Shown piece by piece: positions 25,882 to 34,300 of a DNA stretch of 64,000 nucleotides. How positions within the stretch are numbered: the first letter of the stretch is position 1; each line of letters opens with the position of its first letter. The notes below the pieces were generated by a model. That model did no database searches, was not told where the DNA came from, and saw only the letters and a list, made by a program, of their open reading frames with translations. The DNA comes from Alistipes communis. Its GTDB lineage: Bacteria; Bacteroidota; Bacteroidia; Bacteroidales; Rikenellaceae. The position numbers and the translations under genes were made by a program. The DNA is taken from contig NZ_AP019735.1 in the NCBI RefSeq assembly GCF_006542665.1, positions 2,604,001 to 2,668,000 on the forward strand, written 5' to 3'.

Positions 25882-26361
25882 ATGGAAAATAAACCTTTCG
25901 AACGCATCCAAAGGAGTTTCAACTACACTCCTGAGAGCATCTTCACGAACCAATGGTCGAACCTGGCCTTTGGCGTGGGAATGATTGTCATTCCGGCCCT
26001 CTTTCCCTTCGGCCTTCGTATCCGCCACCTGCGGATTCTCTCGCCGGCAGTCTTTTCGACCATTCTGATTGTAGGCGGCGTGCTGCTGCTCTTCTTCACC
26101 TGGCGGAGCATGCGAAATGCCCGGGCCTTGAAAGCCGTCGGAGGAAAGATCACCGTAGACGGCACGCGCGTAACCTACCCCGAGGTCGAAAAGGGGAAGG
26201 TCGAATACCGCTCGTTCCTCACCTCCGACATTGAGTATGTGAAGGATGACGAGGAAGAACACCAGTGCAAGGTCAAGACGCCGGACAACTACATCATCTT
26301 CGAGGCCAAATATTTCGATTCGTGGGAGGAGTTCGAAGCCTTCCGTTCGCTTTTGGGATAA
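25882..26361 (+). CDS. Membrane protein of unknown function, first gene of the run
   Basis: A 159-residue protein with a short N-terminal cytoplasmic part (MENKPFERIQRSFNYTPESI), two adjacent hydrophobic segments (about residues 30-47 and 56-76), and a soluble C-terminal domain (about 80-159) rich in beta strands. The layout resembles the bacterial PH-like or YcxB-like membrane proteins (two helices, then a small beta domain), but the match is only in shape. It leads the TetR-adjacent gene run. Confidence 0.7.
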   Translation: MENKPFERIQRSFNYTPESIFTNQWSNLAFGVGMIVIPALFPFGLRIRHLRILSPAVFSTILIVGGVLLLFFTWRSMRNARALKAVGGKITVDGTRVTYPEVEKGKVEYRSFLTSDIEYVKDDEEEHQCKVKTPDNYIIFEAKYFDSWEEFEAFRSLLG

Positions 26362-26388
26362 AAAACAATAAACAAAAAACATACGGAT

Positions 26389-27075
26389 ATGATGATCAAA
26401 CTGACGAAAATTGCCGTGGCGATTGTTGTCGCCGCCTTGACGCTTACGGCCTGCGGCTCGGGCGAAACCTTCCCGATGGCCTCCGCCGAGGGACTTGCCA
26501 AAATCAGGGAACTCGTTGCGGAGCATGTGGACACTTCGAAATACAAGATCTACGAGGTGGAGTGGCGCGAGGACAACCGTGACCGCCAACTGGAGAACAT
26601 CCTCACGTATATCGACGTCTATTATATCGACGCCGACAACAACAACTACCACCTCGCGTTCCAACTCACCAACGGGAAGTTCGAGACCGACGGCCCGGAG
26701 CAGAACGATCGTCAGACCAACTCCTACGCCTGTTCGACACCGCTTGACCTCGCGGCCATCGACTTTGACTACCTTCAGAAAATCGGCGAAGCGGCGGATG
26801 CGCTGGTGATGTCCGATGAGGAGGGCAAGAAGCTGACATTGAAGTCGGCCGGGATGTTCCGTTTCCGGGTCTGGCCGGTGTCGTTGAGCAACGTCGACCG
26901 CTGGAACCGCAGCGAGGAGTACCGTGCGGAGTCGCAACAGATGCAGGTGCAGTTCGAACTGAATTACGTCGACGAGAGCGAGTCGCCCGAATACCAGGGC
27001 CGCTTCACCGTGACGAATTACTACACCGTGGCCTTTACGGCCGACGCTGCGGGCGAGGTTGCCATCGACGATTAG
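26389..27075 (+). CDS. Lipoprotein of unknown function
   Basis: A 228-residue lipoprotein with signal MMIKLTKIAVAIVVAALTLT and the lipobox LTAC. The mature part is acidic and beta-rich, with ILTYIDVYYIDADNNNYHLA (near 64-83) and a C-terminal FTVTNYYTVAFTAD. No known domain is recognised. It lies 27 bp after the membrane protein gene. It is probably anchored in a membrane, on the periplasmic or outer face. Confidence 0.72.
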   Translation: MMIKLTKIAVAIVVAALTLTACGSGETFPMASAEGLAKIRELVAEHVDTSKYKIYEVEWREDNRDRQLENILTYIDVYYIDADNNNYHLAFQLTNGKFETDGPEQNDRQTNSYACSTPLDLAAIDFDYLQKIGEAADALVMSDEEGKKLTLKSAGMFRFRVWPVSLSNVDRWNRSEEYRAESQQMQVQFELNYVDESESPEYQGRFTVTNYYTVAFTADAAGEVAIDD

Positions 27076-27085
27076 CTGCGCAGGG

Positions 27086-27589
27086 ATGGGACTGATGGGC
27101 AGCGCCCCGCCGACTGCGGGAGCGGACTCCGGACGACTCTTTGCGGCCGGAGTCACCTACATCTGCTGCGGAGCGTGGCCTTTGGCCTACGACTGCTTCG
27201 TACGTTGTGCGAACGGGGATGCTCCAACGCGCTACAATCTGGCCTTGTGCTGCTTCCATGTAGGGTGGTACGAAGAGAGCTACCGGCTGCTCGCAGAAGC
27301 CGAACGGCTGCTGGACGACAAGCTGGGCAAAGGCTCCTGCCCGGGAGTCCCGTCCATGTCGCGGCGGCAGCCTCCCGAGGCCTTCCGCCACTGGGATGCC
27401 GCGAGCGAATTGCCCCGCTGTCCGCTGCTTCCCGAGACGCCGCGCGACGATGCCCTCACGCTGATCCTCCGCCTGCGAGCCGAGGCTGCCTTCCGGCTGG
27501 GCCGCTGCGAGGAGGTGCGGACGATTGCCGCCCGCCTCGGACTCCGATACGAACATCTTGAAAACCTGCTCAAAACGATCGACCGATGA
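27086..27589 (+). CDS. Small helical-repeat protein of unknown function
   Basis: A 167-residue protein starting MGLMGSAPPTAGADSGRLFA. Two TPR/Sel1-like helix pairs are suggested (AGVTYICCGAWPLAYDCF and RYNLALCCFHVGWYEESYRL), plus a third near the end (AEAAFRLGRCEEVRTIAARL). It is rich in Cys, Arg and Pro. The start is taken at the ATG at 27086 rather than a TTG at 27059 that overlaps the lipoprotein gene. Its stop overlaps the next start (ATGA). Confidence 0.6.
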   Translation: MGLMGSAPPTAGADSGRLFAAGVTYICCGAWPLAYDCFVRCANGDAPTRYNLALCCFHVGWYEESYRLLAEAERLLDDKLGKGSCPGVPSMSRRQPPEAFRHWDAASELPRCPLLPETPRDDALTLILRLRAEAAFRLGRCEEVRTIAARLGLRYEHLENLLKTIDR

Positions 27590-29115
27590 CACCGCTCCGG
27601 GAACTCTACGACCTTTATTGCTATCCGAACCCTGCAAAGGAGGAGCGCCGGCGGCAACTCCTTGCCGAGATTCCGACCGACGCACGCGACGAGGACAACT
27701 ACGGCCGCACATCGCTGCATATTGCGGCGGAATTTGCCGACTACGAGGCCATCGCTTCGCTGCTCGACCGCGGGGCCGAGGTGAACGACCGCGACGAAGA
27801 GGGGCACACGCCGCTCTTCCGCCTGGCCTCACGCCGCAGCAGGGTACCCGCTCTGGAAGAACCGATTGCCTCGGCGGCTCGGCGGCTGCTGGAACGCGGT
27901 GCGAACCTTCCGCGCTCGGCACGCGGCACGACGGCGTTGATCGAGGCCGTGCAAAACCGCCACCACGCGATGGCCGCCGTGCTGATCGACTCCGGGCAGC
28001 GGCTCGACTCCGCGAACAGCTACGGCGACAATGCTCTGCACATCCTCTGCCGCCGCGCCGCCGATACCGCAAGGGAGATCGCCGGCAAGGAGCGTTTTAT
28101 CGCCAGCTTCGGCGAACGATGGGTCTCGGAGAAGCAGCAGCGGGAGGCCCGCGAGGAGCTGGAGGAGCTCCAGGCGGAACAGATGCATTGTTATGCGACG
28201 GCGGCACTGCTGCTCCACAGCGGGCAGATCGACCCCGACGAGAAGAACTCGGCCGGTCGGCGTGCGTTCGACCTCGCCATGGAGGGCGGAGCCAAATGGG
28301 TGGGCGCCCTGCTTTCGGGTGAGGATCCGTTTGATGAACTCACGATGGAGACCGGCGGGATGAACCTCTTCCAGGCGCTGCGAAAAAGGGATCGGAAAGC
28401 ACTGGAAGCCCTGCTGCAGGCAGGTGTCGATCCCGATGCGGAGTGCGACGACCGCGAAATGAACGACTGGACGGGCAAAACGCCGCTGGTCTGTGCGCTG
28501 GAGTGGGGCGAGACCGAAATCGCGGCGATGCTGCTCCGGGCCGGTGCCGACCCCGACCGGCGAACGGCAAAGGGGATGTCTCCCTTTGCCGTCTGGATCG
28601 AGCAGGGTTGTCGTATTTCGGACGGCATGGAGCGATTTGCCCCACTCCTTGATCTCTTCGAACAGCGGGGATGGCATCCCGACGCTCCGCAAACGGGGAA
28701 AGATGAACGGGCCCTCATGCTGGCATGCCAGCATGATGACTACGAACTGGCCATCTGGGCCTTGCGGCGCCTGCTTCAACGAAAGGTCGAGGTGAATGCC
28801 CGCGATGCGATGGGCCGCACGGCCTTGATGCATCTGTTGGGCCCGCACAGCGCCGGGCCGTATCAGTCGGAGATGCTGGAACAGCTGTTAGAGGCCGGTG
28901 CCGACCCTTGTGCCGCGGACAACGAAGGGCGCATGGTGCTGCACTATGCGGCCGAGGGCTACAAACATGCGGCGGCGCGGCAAGCAGCCGAACTGCTTTT
29001 CGAGTTCGGCCGGCCCGACGTCTCGGCTGCCGACAATGGGGGGCGCACGCCGATAGACATCGCCATGCGCAGCAACAACGAATCGCTTGTGAAATTTTTG
29101 CTGAAACACGTCTGA
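27586..29115 (+). CDS. Ankyrin-repeat protein, 509 residues
   Basis: A cytoplasmic protein (no signal) with about nine ankyrin repeats. Clear ones are NYGRTSLHIAAEFADYEAIA (near 39-58), DEEGHTPLFRLA, GTTALIEAVQNRHHAMAAVL, GKTPLVCALEWGETEIAAML, GRTALMHLL, GRMVLHYAAEG and GRTPIDIAMRSNNESLVKFL at the C-terminus. A charged helical insert interrupts the array (about 175-215). Ankyrin arrays bind proteins, and ankyrin proteins are a known class of immunity proteins in bacterial toxin loci. It is paralogous to the next gene, 10 bp away, which suggests duplication. Confidence 0.88.
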   Translation: MTPLRELYDLYCYPNPAKEERRRQLLAEIPTDARDEDNYGRTSLHIAAEFADYEAIASLLDRGAEVNDRDEEGHTPLFRLASRRSRVPALEEPIASAARRLLERGANLPRSARGTTALIEAVQNRHHAMAAVLIDSGQRLDSANSYGDNALHILCRRAADTAREIAGKERFIASFGERWVSEKQQREAREELEELQAEQMHCYATAALLLHSGQIDPDEKNSAGRRAFDLAMEGGAKWVGALLSGEDPFDELTMETGGMNLFQALRKRDRKALEALLQAGVDPDAECDDREMNDWTGKTPLVCALEWGETEIAAMLLRAGADPDRRTAKGMSPFAVWIEQGCRISDGMERFAPLLDLFEQRGWHPDAPQTGKDERALMLACQHDDYELAIWALRRLLQRKVEVNARDAMGRTALMHLLGPHSAGPYQSEMLEQLLEAGADPCAADNEGRMVLHYAAEGYKHAAARQAAELLFEFGRPDVSAADNGGRTPIDIAMRSNNESLVKFLLKHV

Positions 29116-29125
29116 AATCAACGCT

Positions 29126-30115
29126 ATGGATACCTTCCAGACCTTTCTGAACGCCTGCCGCAACGGGCAGAAGAGCATCGCCAAACTTCTCCTCGAACGG
29201 GGCGGCATCGACCTCAACCGGCGCGATGCCGAGGGCAACACGGCACTCCACTACGCCTGCCGCGAAGGATTCCGCGATCTGGTCGTGCTGCTGCTGGAAA
29301 AGGGAGCCGATGCCTCGTCCGTAAACAACCGGGGCGAAACGCCCCTCCACACCGCCGCCCGGAAGGGAAACCGCGAGATCCTGGCCCGACTCCTCGATGC
29401 CGGGGCCGATCCGGATGCCGCGGACCGGGAGGGCTGCACGCCGCTGATGCGACTTGTGGAGAACCGCCGCACGGATGCCGCTCTGTGGCTGATCGACCGC
29501 GGGGCCGATACCGAGGCTACGGATCAGACGGGACACCGCGCGCTGGATTATGCCACGGCACACGGACTGACGGAGGTGGTCGCACGCCTCACGCAAACCG
29601 ATGCGGCAGACGGCATGGCGCGTGATGCCAAGGGCAACACGCCGCTTCACCAGGCCGTCTACAACGATCAGGCAGAAGTCGTGCGCACGCTACTTGCGAC
29701 CTCGAAAGCGCAGCTCGATGCGCCGAACGATGCGGGCGAAACGCCGCTGCTGGTGGCGTGTGGACGTGGGAACCTGCACATAGCCCGGATGCTGCTCGAC
29801 GCCGGAGCCGACGCTTCCCGTGCGCTGCCCAACGGGACAACGCCGCTGCATTGGGCGGCACAAGCAGGCAACCGCTTTCTTGTGGAGGCGCTGCTCGGGG
29901 CCGGTGCGGCGGTTGATGCCCGCAACGGAGTCGGCGAAACGGCCCTGCTCGTGGCGGCACGCGCCGGGAACAACGAGGTGGTGCGTCAGTTGGTGGAGCA
30001 CCATGCCAAAGTCAATGCGGCGGACAACCTCCAGCACACGGCGCTCTACTATGCCGGCGAGCGCGGCTTCACGGAGATCGTCGAATTGCTGCTCACGGCC
30101 GGCGCCGAAGGATAA
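29126..30115 (+). CDS. Ankyrin-repeat protein, 329 residues
   Basis: An almost unbroken array of about nine ankyrin repeats with no signal peptide: GNTALHYACREGFRDLVVLL, GETPLHTAARKGNREILARL, GCTPLMRLVENRRTDAALWL, GHRALDYATAHGLTEVVARL, GNTPLHQAVYNDQAEVVRTL, GETPLLVACGRGNLHIARML, GTTPLHWAAQAGNRFLVEAL, GETALLVAARAGNNEVVRQL and a final HTALYYAGERG. It is presumably a cytoplasmic binding scaffold. It shares style and codon use with the previous gene. The partner protein is unknown. Confidence 0.9.
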   Translation: MDTFQTFLNACRNGQKSIAKLLLERGGIDLNRRDAEGNTALHYACREGFRDLVVLLLEKGADASSVNNRGETPLHTAARKGNREILARLLDAGADPDAADREGCTPLMRLVENRRTDAALWLIDRGADTEATDQTGHRALDYATAHGLTEVVARLTQTDAADGMARDAKGNTPLHQAVYNDQAEVVRTLLATSKAQLDAPNDAGETPLLVACGRGNLHIARMLLDAGADASRALPNGTTPLHWAAQAGNRFLVEALLGAGAAVDARNGVGETALLVAARAGNNEVVRQLVEHHAKVNAADNLQHTALYYAGERGFTEIVELLLTAGAEG

Positions 30116-30146
30116 AATGGATCGAAAACCTTAAAACATACCGAAC

Positions 30147-31160
30147 ATGGCAAACGAGAAGATGAAACCCCAGAGCCCGGAGGAGATTGCCCGGGCGGCG
30201 CAGGAGGCGGCTCTGGAGCAGATGCGCGCAATGATGGGCTCGATCCCGGAGATGCCCGGAATGCCCGACATGGGCGACATGCAGGCACAAATCATGGCCC
30301 AGATGCAGGCTGCCGTACCCGATCTGGCCGGGATCCAGGCGCAGCAGGCTGCGATGGGAACGCTCGGCGGAGTGGATGCCGCCGCCGTGGCCGATGCGGC
30401 ACAGCACAACATGGCGCAGGCCGCCGCAACGATGCAGGCGATGCAGGACGGGAGTCTCGAAAAGGAGTTGCGCGAGGCGAATGCCGCAGCGCTCGACTGG
30501 CTGGGCGAGGACGGCGGCTGGGAGATCAGGCACGCCGCGACGTGCCGGCTGACTACGGAACAGCGTCGGCTGATGGCCTTTGCCGCACCGTTGCTGGTCT
30601 ACAACGACGAGGAGGTGGATGCCGTCGAGAGCGAGGTCCTGCCCGAAACCTACCGCGCGCAACTGCAGAGCTGGTGGAACATTACGGACCGGGGCTCGAC
30701 GCTCGGGATTGTCCGGTGGCTGCTTCACGAAGGACACCATGCCGATGCCGACGCGGCGCTGACGCTCATGCGCGGTGGCCAGCCCGATGCGGGTGATCCC
30801 GAGGAGAAAGCCGAGGATGTGCAGTTGATCGCGGAGTTTATGATCGAGAACGGGTATTGCACGGCCGAAACGCTTCCGCGGACGGTCATCGCGTGGGATC
30901 TGGTCCGTATCGCCAACCTCGGGCGCTGGGCCCTTCACTCCGGCTACCTCTCCGAAGAGGAGATGTGGCAGGTGATGCAGGTGGCAGCCGATGCCGCCCG
31001 CGAACACTTCGCCTCGTGGGAGGAGTATGGACGCAGCTTCGCCATGGGCCGCGGTGTCTGGCACGGCGACGAGGAGGATTGCCAGACGGCCTGGGAGATC
31101 GTCACCGCGCTGCTCGAAGAGGAGACCTCGCCGTGGCGGCAGATTGCGTGGAACGCATAG
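30147..31160 (+). CDS. DUF1266 domain protein, 337 residues
   Basis: Residues 1-110 are Ala/Met/Gln-rich and low in complexity (many MPGMPDMGD-type and QAQQA-type stretches), perhaps a flexible or coiled region. The C-terminal half (about 165-337) is a DUF1266 domain: IVRWLLHEGHHADADAALTL, then AWDLVRIANLGRWALHSGYL with SEEEMWQVM, then SWEEYGRSFAMGRGVWHG. E. coli YbeR and YbeU belong to this family; its molecular role is unknown. No signal peptide. It is followed by a second DUF1266 gene. Confidence 0.8.
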   Translation: MANEKMKPQSPEEIARAAQEAALEQMRAMMGSIPEMPGMPDMGDMQAQIMAQMQAAVPDLAGIQAQQAAMGTLGGVDAAAVADAAQHNMAQAAATMQAMQDGSLEKELREANAAALDWLGEDGGWEIRHAATCRLTTEQRRLMAFAAPLLVYNDEEVDAVESEVLPETYRAQLQSWWNITDRGSTLGIVRWLLHEGHHADADAALTLMRGGQPDAGDPEEKAEDVQLIAEFMIENGYCTAETLPRTVIAWDLVRIANLGRWALHSGYLSEEEMWQVMQVAADAAREHFASWEEYGRSFAMGRGVWHGDEEDCQTAWEIVTALLEEETSPWRQIAWNA

Positions 31161-31181
31161 CCACACGACAGCACTAAAACG

Positions 31182-31985
31182 ATGGAACGGGGAATTGAAT
31201 TCTATGTGATGCTGGCCGCCGTGGCGGTCGGTGCTCTGACATGGCTCTACAAGAAAGGCAGCCGGATCTGGCGAACGGCGCGCAAGTTACGCCGATCCTT
31301 CAAGGAAATATGCCTGAACCCGAAATCGACGCTCGATGATGAACACTGCCGCCAGCTGGCCATCGGGGCGATGTACGCTTCGCAGCAGGGGGCCTGGCAG
31401 AATTCGCTGGAGACGGGGATTTTCGACACGCTGCCCGAAATTCTGGGCGGCTGGTGGGGCATCGACTCCTCCGCCGAGGCCCGCGGGCAACTGAACTACC
31501 TCTGCGAAAAGGGATTCCGCTACTACTGGCCCACGGTGCTCGAAGCCTTTCGGCTCGACGACCATCTGCGGCAGGATGCGTTGTTCCAGCAGCGGATGAC
31601 CTCGCAGGAGGATTACGACAAGGCGACTTCGCAGCTCGAAAACCTGCGGGAGACCCTCGACGAACTCCTCTCGTGCGGGGTCGTCGCCTCGCGGGAGGAA
31701 CTTAGCAGCTGCAACGTAACAGGCTGGGATGCCGGGCGCATTGTCTTCCTGGCGCGGGCCTGTTGCGAGATGGGCTACCTCACCGAAGAGGAGGCATGGC
31801 ATTACATCGGCCGTGCCGATGCGCTGGCGCACGAAGCGTGCGGGTCGTGGCGCGAACTGGCGATGAGTTACATCCTCGGACGTTCGCTGTGGGGTGGCAA
31901 ACGGGCCTACAATTCGGTGATGAAGACAACGGCCGACGTGCTGCTGAGCAACCCCAAGAGCCCGTGGGTGCGCTACCCGTGGTAA
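31182..31985 (+). CDS. Membrane-anchored DUF1266 domain protein, 267 residues
   Basis: An N-terminal hydrophobic anchor (about residues 6-22, YVMLAAVAVGALTWLYKKG) precedes a DUF1266 domain: LNYLCEKGFRYYWPTVLEAF in the middle and then GWDAGRIVFLARACCEMGYL with TEEEAWHYI and SWRELAMSYILGRSLWGG near 175-240. It is a paralogue of the preceding gene but has an anchor instead of the Met/Gln-rich head. So one DUF1266 protein would be soluble and the other membrane-bound. Confidence 0.8.
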   Translation: MERGIEFYVMLAAVAVGALTWLYKKGSRIWRTARKLRRSFKEICLNPKSTLDDEHCRQLAIGAMYASQQGAWQNSLETGIFDTLPEILGGWWGIDSSAEARGQLNYLCEKGFRYYWPTVLEAFRLDDHLRQDALFQQRMTSQEDYDKATSQLENLRETLDELLSCGVVASREELSSCNVTGWDAGRIVFLARACCEMGYLTEEEAWHYIGRADALAHEACGSWRELAMSYILGRSLWGGKRAYNSVMKTTADVLLSNPKSPWVRYPW

Positions 31986-32003
31986 GGGCCCGACGAAACC
32001 GCG

Positions 32004-32525
32004 ATGAAAGCCGCGCTGAAATATCCGGTCTTCTACCTCGCCCCCGCGGAGCATACGGTTTATGTCTTCTGGCGGGAGGAGAACGTAACGACACGCCGGC
32101 TGCTCGCCGAGGTCGACGGCTGGGCCGGGCAGGAGGTGGTCGACGCCTCCGGACGGCGCTATACGATCCGCCGCAGCCGGGAGACCGCGCCGGTCGGGCT
32201 CTGCGGCCGTATCGGCCCAACCGACCGACGCACCGTCCGCTATGAAACCGACTTCGAAGATGAGGTTCGCGATTGTATGCTCCCGGAGCTGCAGGCGTGG
32301 ATCGCCCGCGAATATCCCCGGTCGGAGTGGTTCCGGGAGGCGTGCTGGCGCAATGCCGCCAACTTCCGGCAGGCGGTCTTCCGCTGCCGGAGTTTCGAGG
32401 AGCTGGCCCGGATGTTCCGCTGCCGTCCCGAGGAGGAGCCCTCCATCCGGCGCGACCTTGTGCGCTTTCTCGCCGTGGCTCTCGTTGTAGGACTTGTTAT
32501 CTGGCTACTGGCCTGCTACACATAA
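32004..32525 (+). CDS. Tail-anchored protein of unknown function
   Basis: A 173-residue protein with a soluble N-terminal domain (about 1-145), rich in Trp, Arg and Glu (FYLAPAEHTVYVFWREENV near 10-28), and one C-terminal membrane helix (VRFLAVALVVGLVIWLLACY). The topology is that of a tail-anchored protein. No family is recognised. It lies 18 bp after the second DUF1266 gene on the same strand. Confidence 0.68.
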   Translation: MKAALKYPVFYLAPAEHTVYVFWREENVTTRRLLAEVDGWAGQEVVDASGRRYTIRRSRETAPVGLCGRIGPTDRRTVRYETDFEDEVRDCMLPELQAWIAREYPRSEWFREACWRNAANFRQAVFRCRSFEELARMFRCRPEEEPSIRRDLVRFLAVALVVGLVIWLLACYT

Positions 32526-32536
32526 AAACAAAAACC

Positions 32537-33172
32537 ATGAAAATCAAGCATCTGATCGCATTTATCCTTCTGCTCGCTGCCACGAGCTGCGCAGGCACCC
32601 GCAAATCCGCCGAGCTCGACCCGACCTTCGCGGCCTCCGAATCGACCTGGTTGTATCGGGACGCCGAGGTGGTAAACCGCCGGCTGAAGCCCCTCGAGCG
32701 TCCGCAGGTGCGCTTCGAGGTCGAGCACGCCATCCGGCACGCGGATTCGGTCTGGGTGGTGGCTCGCGTGACGGTTCCCCACCGCTCGATCCGCCGCGGA
32801 GAGTGTTTCAAGGCTATGAGTGTTCTTCAAGCCCCCGAGGGCATCATGGAGCTGGGAGAATTGTCTCTCGACTCGGGCCATTTCATGCCCGATGAAGAGG
32901 GAGACGTGGATGTGACAACCCGTCCCGGACGGATGCAGAACCTCTATCTCTCATGGCGCTTTGCCTGGGACGAGCGTATGCGGATGAATACCTTCATCGT
33001 GGTCTTCGCCAGCTTGACCGACGGCCGCCATCTGTTCCAGTATCTGCCCCTGATGCTGCCGCTCTTCTGGATCGACGACACGGAGCGTGAGCTCTTCTGG
33101 CCGCAGTCGGCCGGAATCCCCGAGGAGGCCCTGCTCGATCGTTCTCCCTTCGAATCCACCACCGGGCAATGA
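32537..33172 (+). CDS. Lipoprotein of unknown function
   Basis: A 211-residue lipoprotein: signal MKIKHLIAFILLLAATSC with the lipobox ATSC. The mature protein is beta-rich with RPQVRFEVEHAIRHADSVWV in the middle and a C-terminal segment LFQYLPLMLPLFWIDDTERE. No known domain is recognised. The start at 32537 is set by the signal peptide; the frame is open further upstream. Its stop overlaps the next start (ATGA at 33169-33172). Confidence 0.7.
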   Translation: MKIKHLIAFILLLAATSCAGTRKSAELDPTFAASESTWLYRDAEVVNRRLKPLERPQVRFEVEHAIRHADSVWVVARVTVPHRSIRRGECFKAMSVLQAPEGIMELGELSLDSGHFMPDEEGDVDVTTRPGRMQNLYLSWRFAWDERMRMNTFIVVFASLTDGRHLFQYLPLMLPLFWIDDTERELFWPQSAGIPEEALLDRSPFESTTGQ

Positions 33173-34266
33173 TGGAAAGAGTCATCCGGGGAGGGTTCGG
33201 GCTGCTGCTTGCGCTGACTCTTACGATCTGGAGTGTACAGGGTGAACAAGCTCCGGCGGACGACCGCCCCGACTTCGACGTTGTACCGCGCAATGCCGCC
33301 CGGGCGATCCTGCTCCACGCCGCCACCCCGGAATGCGACACCGTGCGCTGCTGTCTCTCGATCGAGGCCGGGCAGCCGCGGGCCCGGGGCGACTACGAGA
33401 TTGTGCTCTCCAGCAACCAATACACCGACCGGACCCCGACCATCGTCACGGAGGAGGGGACACCCTTGGCATGGATTCGGAGTGCCAGTAGCGGATCCTG
33501 GAGCGATGGCAAAACCACACGCATCTGCCGGCACTTCTACCGTTTCTCCCCAGCCAAAAAGGGCGAGTACCGGCTTCGCTGCCGGGACCTCTCGTTCGAC
33601 GGCGTGGCCTACGACGGCGTGCTGACGATCCAAGTCGGAGCACCGGAGCTAAATGCCGTTCCCACCTTTCTTTTATGGGTGGCAGGAATCGGTTGTCTGC
33701 TTCTCGTTGAAGTATTCATTCGGATTGGATGCCGCAACGAAGCCCGGGTCGATACAGCCGACTTCATACGGAAACATCGCAGGCTGCCGCTCAACGCCGA
33801 GGGGGTCTGGGCCCATTACCTGCTTCCAATCATGCTCCTCTATCTACCGCTCTTCATGGTCATCATCACCCTCACGGGTATGGCGTCCATTTCGACAAGG
33901 GCGCTTCTCTGGATCTCGGCCGTTTGTGCCCCGGTGGCTTTCATCCTCTTCCGTCTCCAATACCGCAGGCTTTTCTTCCGTTGGAGAAAAACGGTGCTGC
34001 CGCCGGAGCGGATCGACGCATTGCTCCGGGAACTGGCCGAGCAGTACGACTGGACGATCGACCACATGGACCGGGATTTTTTCGTCGCACACACCCATCC
34101 CGCATGGTGGAGCGCCACGTGGGGTGAACAGATCTTCGTCGCACACGACCGCGGCGGCATCTGGATCAACAGCATCAATGATCTCGGCAAGCGCAGCTCG
34201 ATCGTCTCGTTCGGATATACCCGCCGGAATATCCGCCGGGTAACGGAGGCAATTGCAGCACGGTAA
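33169..34266 (+). CDS. Multi-pass membrane protein of unknown function
   Basis: A 365-residue protein. A signal-like N-terminus (MMERVIRGGFGLLLALTLTI) leads into an exported domain (about 25-160, with a Cys pair near 62-66). Then come a membrane helix (FLLWVAGIGCLLLVEVFIRI, about 167-186), a short loop, two more helices (about 210-265), and a cytoplasmic C-terminal domain with YDWTIDHMDRDFFVAHTHPA. The exported and cytoplasmic domains could link the two sides of the membrane. No family is recognised. Confidence 0.7.
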   Translation: MMERVIRGGFGLLLALTLTIWSVQGEQAPADDRPDFDVVPRNAARAILLHAATPECDTVRCCLSIEAGQPRARGDYEIVLSSNQYTDRTPTIVTEEGTPLAWIRSASSGSWSDGKTTRICRHFYRFSPAKKGEYRLRCRDLSFDGVAYDGVLTIQVGAPELNAVPTFLLWVAGIGCLLLVEVFIRIGCRNEARVDTADFIRKHRRLPLNAEGVWAHYLLPIMLLYLPLFMVIITLTGMASISTRALLWISAVCAPVAFILFRLQYRRLFFRWRKTVLPPERIDALLRELAEQYDWTIDHMDRDFFVAHTHPAWWSATWGEQIFVAHDRGGIWINSINDLGKRSSIVSFGYTRRNIRRVTEAIAAR

Positions 34267-34300
34267 AAAGATACCCATCCACCAATGTAAGCCCGATACC

